Source of the DNA: Australimonas brisbanensis | Lineage (GTDB): Bacteria > Chloroflexota > Dehalococcoidia > Lucifugimonadales > Australimonadaceae | NCBI GenBank assembly: GCA_038147155.1 | Contig: JAYQTA010000003.1 | Location: 124,001-188,000 of the forward strand | DNA: 64,000 nucleotides | Direction: 5' to 3' | In this document: positions 1-6,988 of the stretch, piece after piece | Numbering within the stretch: position 1 is the stretch's first letter | Layout: each line of letters starts with the position of its first letter | Notes under the pieces: generated by a model | What the model was told of the DNA's origin: nothing | What the model saw: only the letters and a program-made list of their open reading frames with translations | The model's database searches: none | Translations under genes and position numbers: made by a program

Positions 1-1133
1 GGGATGTCGTGCGCCTCGTCGTAGCCGGAGACGTGCAGCGACTGCGTGCCCCCCAGCACCGCCGAGAGCGCCTGGGTGGTCCCGCGCACCAAGTTGTTGA
101 GCGCGCCCGCCCGTATCAGCGTCGAACCCAGCGTCTGCGTGTGGAAGCGGCAGAGCATGGCGCGCGGGTCGGTTGCCCCGAACTGCTCCCTGGTGATGCG
201 CGCCCACAGCCGCCGTGCCGCGCGCAGCTTGGCCACCTCCTCGAAGAAGTCCATGTGGACGCCGAAGAAGAAGGAGAGGCGCGGGGCGAACCCGTTCACG
301 TCCATCCCGCGGGCCACCCCCGCCTCCAGGTAGGCCATGCCCTGGGCCAGGGTGAAGCCCAGCTCCTGCACGGCGGTGGAGCCCGCCTCGCGGGTGTGGT
401 AACCGGAGATGGAGATGGTGTTCCAGCCCGGCACATGCCGGGTGCAGAACTCCACCACATCCATGGTCAGGCGGAACCCGCCGCGTGGGCCCAGCGCGTA
501 GGTCTTCTGGCCGAAGAACTCCTTGAGCGCATCGTTCTGCACCGTCCCGCGCAGCCGCTCCCAGGGCACGCCCCGCTCCTTCGCGTGGGCCAGCAGCATG
601 GAGAGGAGCACGATGGCCGGGTGGTTGATGGTGAGCGAGATGCTCACCTCATCCAGCGCTATCCCCTCGTACAGGTCCGCCATGTCCGCCAGCGTGTCGA
701 TGGCCACGCCCAACCGGCCCACCTCACCCTCCGCCAGGGGGTGGGCCGAGTCGTAGCCGGTGAGGGTGGGGTGGTCGAAGTCCGTGGACAGGCCCGTCTG
801 GCCGTGGGCCAGCAGGTACTTGTAGCGCGCGTTGGTGGACTTGGCCGTGCCGAACCCGGCGATCTGCCGCCGGGTCCACTCGCGGCCCCGGTACATGGTG
901 GGGTAGACCCCGCGGGTGAAGGGGTAGACGCCGGGCTCGCCCAGATCGTTCCCGTAGTCGAGCCCCGCCACGTCCTGGGGGGTGTAGAGGCGCTCCACCG
1001 GCAGGCCGGAGATGGTCTCGAACCGCTCGCGGGATTCGGGCGTGCGCTCCACCGTGCGCTTGAGGGGGCCGTGCTCCCACTCCTGGCGCCGGCGTCGCGC
1101 CTCATCCAGCCCCTTCTCGTCGTACAGGCTCAC
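1..1133 (-). CDS. methylmalonyl-CoA mutase, large (catalytic) subunit N-terminal part, cut by window edge
   Basis: The minus-strand frame reads continuously from a GTG at 1133 to the window edge (about 377 codons). GTG is preceded by AGGAGG at a good distance. The protein begins VSLYDEKGLDEARRRR and contains the family stretch TPQDVAGLDY, the TIM-barrel hallmark YPTMYRGREWTRRQIAGFGTA, and the substrate-site region ISISGYHTREAGS. These identify the CoA-binding barrel of the B12-dependent acyl-CoA mutases, which interconvert methylmalonyl- and succinyl-CoA. The cobalamin-binding domain is either beyond the edge or on a separate subunit, so isobutyryl-CoA mutase-type enzymes cannot be excluded. 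A cobalamin-riboswitch transport operon lies at 45.9-47.1 kb, consistent with B12 use. Confidence 0.9.
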   Translation of the reverse strand, partial: MSLYDEKGLDEARRRRQEWEHGPLKRTVERTPESRERFETISGLPVERLYTPQDVAGLDYGNDLGEPGVYPFTRGVYPTMYRGREWTRRQIAGFGTAKSTNARYKYLLAHGQTGLSTDFDHPTLTGYDSAHPLAEGEVGRLGVAIDTLADMADLYEGIALDEVSISLTINHPAIVLLSMLLAHAKERGVPWERLRGTVQNDALKEFFGQKTYALGPRGGFRLTMDVVEFCTRHVPGWNTISISGYHTREAGSTAVQELGFTLAQGMAYLEAGVARGMDVNGFAPRLSFFFGVHMDFFEEVAKLRAARRLWARITREQFGATDPRAMLCRFHTQTLGSTLIRAGALNNLVRGTTQALSAVLGGTQSLHVSGYDEAHDI

Positions 1134-1249
1134 CGCTTCCTCCTGATACACGCTGGGGCCGCACCTGGGCCGGGGCGCAGGGGGCCCGACGATGGTAGCG
1201 CATCAGGATGTGGGGCGCACCAACGGTTTGTGAAGCCGCGCACATGCGG

Positions 1250-1279
1250 TTGAACCCGCCCGCGCCCTTCTTCTATACT
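1250..1279 (+). promoter_or_regulatory. sigma70-type promoter for the aminotransferase-serA unit
   Basis: TTGAAC at 1250-1255 and TATACT at 1274-1279 with an 18-nt spacer. The predicted start lies near 1286, giving a leader of about 60 nt that carries the GGAGG used by the downstream gene. Confidence 0.6.
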
Positions 1280-1345
1280 CTGAGGCAATGGCCGGGGGGC
1301 CCCGCCTCCCGTGCTTCCCACCCGTACCCACACCTGGAGGCGATG

Positions 1346-2452
1346 ATGGCCAACCTTCGGCTGCCCGGGCCGACCCCCGTACCCCCCGACGTCGTCGAGG
1401 CGATGACCAAGGACATGATCGACCACCGGGGGGTGGAGTTCGCAGCGCTGATCCGGCGCATCAACGAGAACCTGAAGACGGCCTTCGTCACCAAGAACGA
1501 CGTGCTCGTCCTCACCTCCTCGGGCACCGGGGCCATGGAGGCCTCCATCGTCAACACCCTCTCGCCGGGGGACCGGGTGCTCGCCGTCACCGTGGGCAAC
1601 TTCGGCGACCGCTACGCCAAGATCGCCGAGGCGTACGGAGCGTCGGTGAACGTGCTCAAGTTCCCGGACGGGGAGGCCGCCGACCCCGAGGCGATCCGCC
1701 AGGCGCTCAAGGATGACCCCGCCGTGAAGGCGGTGCTCGTCACCCACAACGAGACCTCCACGGGCATCACCAACGACCTGAAGACCATCGCCGGCATCGT
1801 CAAGGGCGAGTTCGACAAGCTGCTCCTGGTGGACGCCATCTCCTCCCTCGGCTCCATCGAGCTGCCCATGGACGCGTGGGACCTGGACGTGGTGCTGGCC
1901 GGCTCGCAGAAGGGTTGGATGTGCCCGCCGGGCCTGGCGATGATCTCCTTCTCCGAGCGTGCGCTGAAGGCGGCGGAGACCTCCAAGATGCCGAAGTTCT
2001 ACTTCTCAGTCGCGGAGGCTCGCAAGTCGCTCAAGAACGGGCAGACGCCCTGGACCCCGGCCGTGTCCATCATGTATGGCCTCGACTTCGCCCTGCGCAA
2101 GATGCTGGACGGGCGCGACATGCAGGCGGTCTACGCCTTCCACAAGGAGATCGCCGGCTACACCCGCGCCGGGCTGATTAAGATGGGCCTCAACCTGGTG
2201 GCCAAGAACGAGAAGCAGGCCTCCAACACGGTGACGGCCGCCTTCGTGCCCGAGGGCATCACCGACGAGGCGCTGCTGACCATGCTGCGCGAGCAGTACG
2301 ACATCATCGCCGCCGAGGGCCGCGGCCTGCTGGCCGGGCGGGTATTCCGCATCGGCCACATGGGCTATGTGACCAAGGACGACATCGACGGCGTGTTCGC
2401 GGCGCTGCGCGAGGCGCTGCCCAATTTGGGCTTCACCCCGCCCGCCGCCTAG
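1346..2452 (+). CDS. class V aminotransferase (alanine/serine-glyoxylate aminotransferase type)
   Basis: A 368-aa PLP enzyme of the serine-pyruvate/alanine-glyoxylate aminotransferase family. It begins MANLRLPGPTPVPPDV, the usual N-terminal PGPT segment, and has SSGTGAMEA for cofactor phosphate binding and the Schiff-base lysine in GSQKGW near residue 190. An upstream ATG at 1343 also exists, but GGAGG at 1336-1340 is better spaced for 1346. serA follows 64 nt downstream on the same strand. In bacteria with this arrangement the aminotransferase probably makes the amino-acid step of serine (or glycine/glyoxylate) metabolism next to SerA; whether it uses phosphohydroxypyruvate, hydroxypyruvate or glyoxylate cannot be read from sequence. 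Confidence 0.88.
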   Translation: MANLRLPGPTPVPPDVVEAMTKDMIDHRGVEFAALIRRINENLKTAFVTKNDVLVLTSSGTGAMEASIVNTLSPGDRVLAVTVGNFGDRYAKIAEAYGASVNVLKFPDGEAADPEAIRQALKDDPAVKAVLVTHNETSTGITNDLKTIAGIVKGEFDKLLLVDAISSLGSIELPMDAWDLDVVLAGSQKGWMCPPGLAMISFSERALKAAETSKMPKFYFSVAEARKSLKNGQTPWTPAVSIMYGLDFALRKMLDGRDMQAVYAFHKEIAGYTRAGLIKMGLNLVAKNEKQASNTVTAAFVPEGITDEALLTMLREQYDIIAAEGRGLLAGRVFRIGHMGYVTKDDIDGVFAALREALPNLGFTPPAA

Positions 2453-2468
2453 ACCTGACGGCACCAAC

Positions 2469-2492
2469 GGGCCCCGCCACCTGGCGGGGCCC
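2469..2492 (+). terminator. GC hairpin between aminotransferase and serA
   Basis: A perfect 10-bp stem GGGCCCCGCC/GGCGGGGCCC with a 4-nt loop. There is no T-tract (it continues GCACTCTT), so it may be an attenuating or RNA-stabilising hairpin rather than a full terminator. Confidence 0.55.
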
Positions 2493-2516
2493 GCACTCTT
2501 CGCAGGGAGCAACTCC

Positions 2517-4100
2517 ATGGCGCGCATCCTCGTGTCCGACCCCATCGACCAGGCCGGTATCGACCGGCTCAAGGCTGCCGGGCACGACGTGGATGTGAAG
2601 ACCGGCCTCAAGCCGGAGGAATTGGAGTCCATCATCGGTGGGTACGACGCCCTGGTGGTGCGCTCCGAGACCAAGGTCACGGCAGCCGTCCTGGCCAGGG
2701 CCGCTGGCCTGCAGGTGGTGGGTCGCGCCGGGGTGGGTGTGGACAACATCGACCTGGACGCCGCCACCGCCAAGGGCGTGGCCGTGGTCAACGCCCCCAC
2801 GGGCAACACCCTGGCCGCCGCCGAACACGCCTTCGCGCTGATGATGGCGCTCTCGCGCAACATCCCCGCGGCCGATGCCTCCATGCGCCGGGGCGAGTGG
2901 ACGCGGGGCAAGTTCACGGGCGTTGAGCTGCGCAACAAGACCCTGGGCGTCATCGGCCTGGGCAAGGTGGGCTCCGAGGTTGCCCGGCGCGCCGTCGCCT
3001 TCCAGATGAAGGTGCTGGCCTTCGACCCTTACGTCTCCAAGGACCTGGCCGCCTCCATCGGCGCCGAGGTGGTGGAGATGGATCGGCTGCTGGCCGGGTC
3101 GGATTACATCACGATCCACACCCCGCTGGCCCCCGGCGCCAAGGCGCTGATCGGGGCACCGGAGTTCCCCAAGCTCAAGAAGGGCGTGCGCATCATCAAC
3201 GCGGCGCGTGGCGGTCTGGTGGACGAGGGGCTGCTCAAGGCGGCGCTGGAGTCCGGCGCCGTGGCGGGCGCAGGGCTGGACGTGTTCACCTCCGAGCCCC
3301 TCAAGGACCACTCCCTCCTGGACGCCCCGCACCTGGTGGTCACTCCGCACCTGGGGGCCTCCACCGAGGAGGCGCAGGTGGAGGTGGCCAAGGAGGTGGT
3401 GGAGCAGGTGCTCGCCATCCTGCGCGGCGAGGCGGCACAGTACACCATCAACGTGCCCTTCGTGCCCGCCGGGGTGCGCGCGGCGCTTGCCCCGTTCATC
3501 CCCGTGGCCTCGGCCATGGGCCGCATCGCCATCCAGCTCGCCGAGGGCCAGCTGGAGTCGGTGACGCTGCGGGTGGCGGGGGAGATCGCCGAGTACGACG
3601 CGGGCATCCTGGCCTCCGCCGCGCTGGTGGGCGTGCTGGGCGCCGCGTCCGAGGTGAAGGTGAACCTCATCAACGCTCCCCGGTTCGCCAAGGAGCGCGG
3701 GCTCAACGTGGTGCAGGAGCGGGACCCGGATGGGGCAGGGCAGTACGTGAACCTGGTGGGCGTCGAGGTGAAGGCGGGCGGGCGCACGGCCTACGTCGCG
3801 GGCTCGACCGTCAACGGGCGCGTCCACCTGCTGCGCCTCAACGACTTCTTCCTCGACATGGAGCCCTCCGCCCCCTACATGCTCTTCACCTCCCAGACCG
3901 ACCAGCCCGGCATGATCGGGAAGGTGGGCACCATCGCGGGGGCGCACGATAGGAACATCTCCTTCATGGAGGTGGGGCGCGATGCCCCGCGCGGCAAGGC
4001 GACCATGATCGTGGGCTTCGACGACCCGCTCACCGAGGCGATGCTGGCCGAGATCCGCGCCATCCCCGGCATGGTCAGCGTCACCGTCGTCACCCAGTAG
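2517..4100 (+). CDS. serA: D-3-phosphoglycerate dehydrogenase
   Basis: A 527-aa long-form SerA that oxidises 3-phosphoglycerate to 3-phosphohydroxypyruvate with NAD, the first step of serine synthesis. The N-terminal substrate domain has VGRAGVGVDNID. The Rossmann domain has GVIGLGKVGSEVARR. The catalytic Arg lies in INAARGGLVDE, and the Glu/His pair in DVFTSEPL and VVTPHLGAST. After residue about 310 come the intervening domain and a C-terminal ACT domain (from about residue 455, LFTSQTDQPGMIGKVG), which in this family senses serine. Start ATG has GGGAG 9 nt upstream. Directly follows the class V aminotransferase. Confidence 0.95.
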   Translation: MARILVSDPIDQAGIDRLKAAGHDVDVKTGLKPEELESIIGGYDALVVRSETKVTAAVLARAAGLQVVGRAGVGVDNIDLDAATAKGVAVVNAPTGNTLAAAEHAFALMMALSRNIPAADASMRRGEWTRGKFTGVELRNKTLGVIGLGKVGSEVARRAVAFQMKVLAFDPYVSKDLAASIGAEVVEMDRLLAGSDYITIHTPLAPGAKALIGAPEFPKLKKGVRIINAARGGLVDEGLLKAALESGAVAGAGLDVFTSEPLKDHSLLDAPHLVVTPHLGASTEEAQVEVAKEVVEQVLAILRGEAAQYTINVPFVPAGVRAALAPFIPVASAMGRIAIQLAEGQLESVTLRVAGEIAEYDAGILASAALVGVLGAASEVKVNLINAPRFAKERGLNVVQERDPDGAGQYVNLVGVEVKAGGRTAYVAGSTVNGRVHLLRLNDFFLDMEPSAPYMLFTSQTDQPGMIGKVGTIAGAHDRNISFMEVGRDAPRGKATMIVGFDDPLTEAMLAEIRAIPGMVSVTVVTQ

Positions 4101-4129
4101 CCGGTTCACCCGCCTCCCTGTTGTTCTCC

Positions 4130-4158
4130 TTGTTGGCTCAGGGGGTGCGTGCTACCAT
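4130..4158 (+). promoter_or_regulatory. promoter of the NuoEFG-like operon
   Basis: TTGTTG at 4130-4135, 17-nt spacer, TACCAT at 4153-4158; predicted start near 4165. This places the transcript start downstream of the ATG at 4149 and supports 4203 as the true start of the first gene. Confidence 0.5.
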
Positions 4159-4164
4159 GCGGCG

Positions 4165-4185
4165 GTGATTCGTTCGGAAAATCAC
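4165..4185 (+). promoter_or_regulatory. inverted repeat at the predicted transcript start (possible operator)
   Basis: GTGATT-N9-AATCAC, 6-bp arms with a 9-nt centre, overlapped by a second inverted pair GTTCG (4172-4176)/CGAAC (4185-4189). It sits exactly on the predicted +1 of the redox operon, where a repressor would act. No cognate regulator gene is adjacent. Confidence 0.4.
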
Positions 4186-4202
4186 GAACCACCGAGGCGG
4201 CG

Positions 4203-5207
4203 ATGACCCCCACCCCCCCGCAGCACCAAGCCGGGCTGACCGCGGACACCGCGACGCTGCGCGAGCGGGCGCGCCGGGCCATCGCGGAGCAGCCCGCCAA
4301 GACGGTCACGGTGCTCTCCTGCCTGCTGGCCGCCCACCATGAGTTGGGCTGGCTGCCCGCTGAGGCCCTGGACGAGGTCGCTCAGCGCATGGACACCTCG
4401 GCCAGCGCCGTCTGGTCCATCGCCTCTTTCTACCCCAACTTCCGCTTCACCCCGCCCAACCGGCACGTGGTGGAGGTGTGCTGGGGCCCCACCTGCCACG
4501 TCATGGGCGCGCAGCCGTTGCTCCAGGGCCTGCTGACCCACCTGGGGTTGGAGGGCGAGGGCGAGACGGATGACGGGGCCATCTCCCTCAAGTACAACCC
4601 GTGCCTGGGCGTGTGCCCGCACGGACCGGCCATGTCCTTCGACCACCAGCTGGCGGGGCGCGTCTCGCTGACCGAGGCTGAGCGGCGCATCGCGCTGCTG
4701 CGCGTGGCGGACGAGGAGGCAGCCAAGGAGGCCCGGCTGGGCGAGGAGTCGGAGCGCGAGGCCGCCGAGCGGCGCGAGCGCTCCTCCCGTGCGGCGGTGG
4801 ACCGCAACGCGACCCGGGCGCGTGCCCAGCGCGAGGACGCGGTGGCCTCGGCCATCGCCGACCTGTACGCGCCGCGTGAGTCCAAGGTGACCATGCCCGT
4901 TGACCGCGTGCCCGGTGAGAGCGCGCCCGTGGCGGAGGCCCCGAAGCCTGCTCTCCGTGAGGAGAGCGCCGAGGAGCGCGCCGCACGCGTCGCGAGCATC
5001 GAGGCGGCCATCGCGGGGCTGTCGGGCAAGCCTGCCGCCGAGGCGCCCGCCAACGAGGCCGTCGCGGAGCCGGAGGCGAAACCCGCTGCCACGGCCAAGG
5101 CGAAGCCCGTTAAGGCCAAGGCGGCGCCCGAGAAGTGGGCCGCCAAGAAGCCCGCGAAGAAGCCGGCCAAGAAGAAGAACGCCAAAGGCGATGGGGGTAA
5201 GGCGTGA
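4203..5207 (+). CDS. nuoE: NuoE-like [2Fe-2S] subunit with long Lys/Ala-rich C-terminal tail
   Basis: 334 aa. Residues about 10-165 are a thioredoxin-like [2Fe-2S] domain of the 24-kDa/NuoE family: SASAVWSIASFYPNF, then the cluster cysteines in VCWGPTCHV (C-x4-C) and NPCLGVCPHGP (C-x3-C). The usual family length is about 160-180 aa. Here another 170 residues follow, rich in Glu/Arg/Ala and then Ala/Pro/Lys, ending in repeated KKPAKK-type motifs like histone H1-like tails. An upstream in-frame ATG at 4149 lies before the predicted transcript start and adds no conserved sequence, so ATG 4203 is preferred. The stop overlaps the GTG of the next gene (GTGA). Role: electron transfer with the NuoF-like subunit. 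Confidence 0.85.
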   Translation: MTPTPPQHQAGLTADTATLRERARRAIAEQPAKTVTVLSCLLAAHHELGWLPAEALDEVAQRMDTSASAVWSIASFYPNFRFTPPNRHVVEVCWGPTCHVMGAQPLLQGLLTHLGLEGEGETDDGAISLKYNPCLGVCPHGPAMSFDHQLAGRVSLTEAERRIALLRVADEEAAKEARLGEESEREAAERRERSSRAAVDRNATRARAQREDAVASAIADLYAPRESKVTMPVDRVPGESAPVAEAPKPALREESAEERAARVASIEAAIAGLSGKPAAEAPANEAVAEPEAKPAATAKAKPVKAKAAPEKWAAKKPAKKPAKKKNAKGDGGKA

Positions 5208-6985
5208 GCGAGGCGTACGAGGCGCTCTCCCAGCGCGCCGCTGACCATGTGGCCGATCTCGCCGCGCGCCCGTGGGTGCGGGTGGGCACGGGACTCATGG
5301 GCCTGGCATCCGGTGCGCGCGATACGCTGGGCGCGCTGCGGCACGACATCGCCCGCACCGGTGTGGACGCGACCATCTCCGAGGTGGGCACCCTGGGCCT
5401 GTGCTACGCCGAGCCCCTGGTGGACATCCAGGCGCCCGGCGGCCCGCGCGTGCTCTACGGCAACGTGGGCCCGGAGGACGTGCCGGAACTGGTGGCTGAA
5501 CACGTGACGGGCGGACGGCCCGTCGCCTCGCGGGCGCTGGCGGTGATCGAGGGCGCCGTGCCCGGCGTCCCCGCCCTGGACGACCTGCCCATGATGGTGA
5601 AGCAGGTGCGGGTGGCGCTGCGCAACGCGGGCCATATCGACCCCTCGGACATCCTCCAGTACATCGCTCGTGGCGGCTACGCGGGGCTCGACCGGGCCCT
5701 GGGCATGGAGCGCACCGCCCTGGTGGACGAGGTGAAGCGCTCCAACCTGCGTGGGCGGGGCGGAGCCGCCTTCTCCACGGGCACCAAGTGGAGCTTCCTT
5801 GCGGGCAACCCCTCGCCGGTCAAGTACATCCTGTGCAACTGCGAGGAGGGCGACCCGGGCGCCTTCAACGACAAGACCATCCTGGACTCGGACCCCTACA
5901 CCCTGGTGGAGGGGTGCACCATCGCGGGCTTCGCCTGCGGGGCATCCAATGGCATCGTCTTCATCCGCGACGGCCACGAGGCGCCCATCGAGCGCACCCG
6001 CGCGGCGATCGAGGCGGCCTACGAGCACGGCCTGCTGGGGGAGGACATCCTCGGCTCCGGCTTCACCTTCCACATGGAGGTGGCCCTGGTGGGCGAGTCG
6101 TACGTGGCGGGTGAGGAGACGGCGCTGATGGAGGCCATCGAGGGCCGCCGCTCCATGCCCCGCTTCCGTCCGCCCTTCCCTGCGGCCTACGGCGTGTGGG
6201 GCAAGCCCTCCAACATCAACAACATCAAGACGCTCTCTTACGCACCGGAGATCGTGCGCCGGGGGGCCGACTGGTTCCTGTCCATCGGCACCGAGAAGTC
6301 GCCCGGCACCGCCATCGCGTGCCTCTCGGGCGACATCCGCTACCCCGGGCTGGTGGAGGTGCCCTTCGGCCTGACCATGCGTCAGGTGGTGGAGGAGCTG
6401 GGCGGCGGGGACCCGGACGGCCGGCCCATCAAGTTCCTTCAGACGGGCGGGCCCCTGGGAGGGGTGCTGCCGGCGGACCAGCTGGACATCGTCCTGGACT
6501 TCGATGCCATGGTGGCGGCGGGGGCCATGTTCGGCTCCGGCGGGCTCATCGTGTGCAACGAGGGGCGTTCGGTGGTGGACCTGATCCGCGTGCTGGTGGC
6601 CTTCGACCAGCTGGAGTCGTGCGGCAAGTGCTTCCCGTGCCGGTTGGGTTCTTCCCACCTGCTGGAGGTGCTGGAGCGGCTGTGCGCCGGGGAGGGGCGT
6701 CCGGGTGACTGGGCGCTGATGGAGCGGGTGGGCAACAACATGCGCGCCGGTTCCCTGTGCGGCCACGGGCAGCTGGGCTACAACCCGGTGGCCTCGGCGC
6801 TGCGCTTCTTCAAGGAGGAGTTCGAGGCGCAGGCCTCTGGCCAGGGGCCCATCCCCATCGGCCGGTTCGTGGGCCCGCGCAACACCCGCCGGGGCGCGCA
6901 GCTGGAGGGCGAGACGCCCACCGCCGCCGTCAGGGCTGACTTCGTGGCTCGTCCGCGCCCCATCGGCGCTGGCGCGGGGGAGTAG
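5204..6985 (+). CDS. nuoF: NuoF-like NADH-binding flavoprotein subunit
   Basis: 593 aa, GTG start overlapping the preceding stop. Residues about 1-110 resemble the thioredoxin-like N-terminal domain of HndC/FdsB/HoxF-type proteins (GLCYAEPLVDI) but keep only one of the usual four cluster cysteines, so that [2Fe-2S] site is probably lost. The core follows: NADH site LRGRGGAAFSTGTKW, FMN region CNCEEGDPGAFNDK, and the glycine-rich YVAGEETALMEAIEG. The C-terminal N3-type [4Fe-4S] ligands are in SCGKCFPCR plus SLCGHGQ. The predicted reaction is NADH (or NADPH) oxidation/reduction via FMN coupled to the FeS chain. It is a soluble, non-membrane relative, since no other Nuo genes are nearby. Confidence 0.9.
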   Translation: MSEAYEALSQRAADHVADLAARPWVRVGTGLMGLASGARDTLGALRHDIARTGVDATISEVGTLGLCYAEPLVDIQAPGGPRVLYGNVGPEDVPELVAEHVTGGRPVASRALAVIEGAVPGVPALDDLPMMVKQVRVALRNAGHIDPSDILQYIARGGYAGLDRALGMERTALVDEVKRSNLRGRGGAAFSTGTKWSFLAGNPSPVKYILCNCEEGDPGAFNDKTILDSDPYTLVEGCTIAGFACGASNGIVFIRDGHEAPIERTRAAIEAAYEHGLLGEDILGSGFTFHMEVALVGESYVAGEETALMEAIEGRRSMPRFRPPFPAAYGVWGKPSNINNIKTLSYAPEIVRRGADWFLSIGTEKSPGTAIACLSGDIRYPGLVEVPFGLTMRQVVEELGGGDPDGRPIKFLQTGGPLGGVLPADQLDIVLDFDAMVAAGAMFGSGGLIVCNEGRSVVDLIRVLVAFDQLESCGKCFPCRLGSSHLLEVLERLCAGEGRPGDWALMERVGNNMRAGSLCGHGQLGYNPVASALRFFKEEFEAQASGQGPIPIGRFVGPRNTRRGAQLEGETPTAAVRADFVARPRPIGAGAGE

Positions 6986-6988
6986 ACT

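Noticed and set aside
4149..4202. Upstream ATG adding 18 residues to the NuoE-like protein
   Set aside because: It lies before the predicted transcript start and inside the promoter; the added residues are not conserved.
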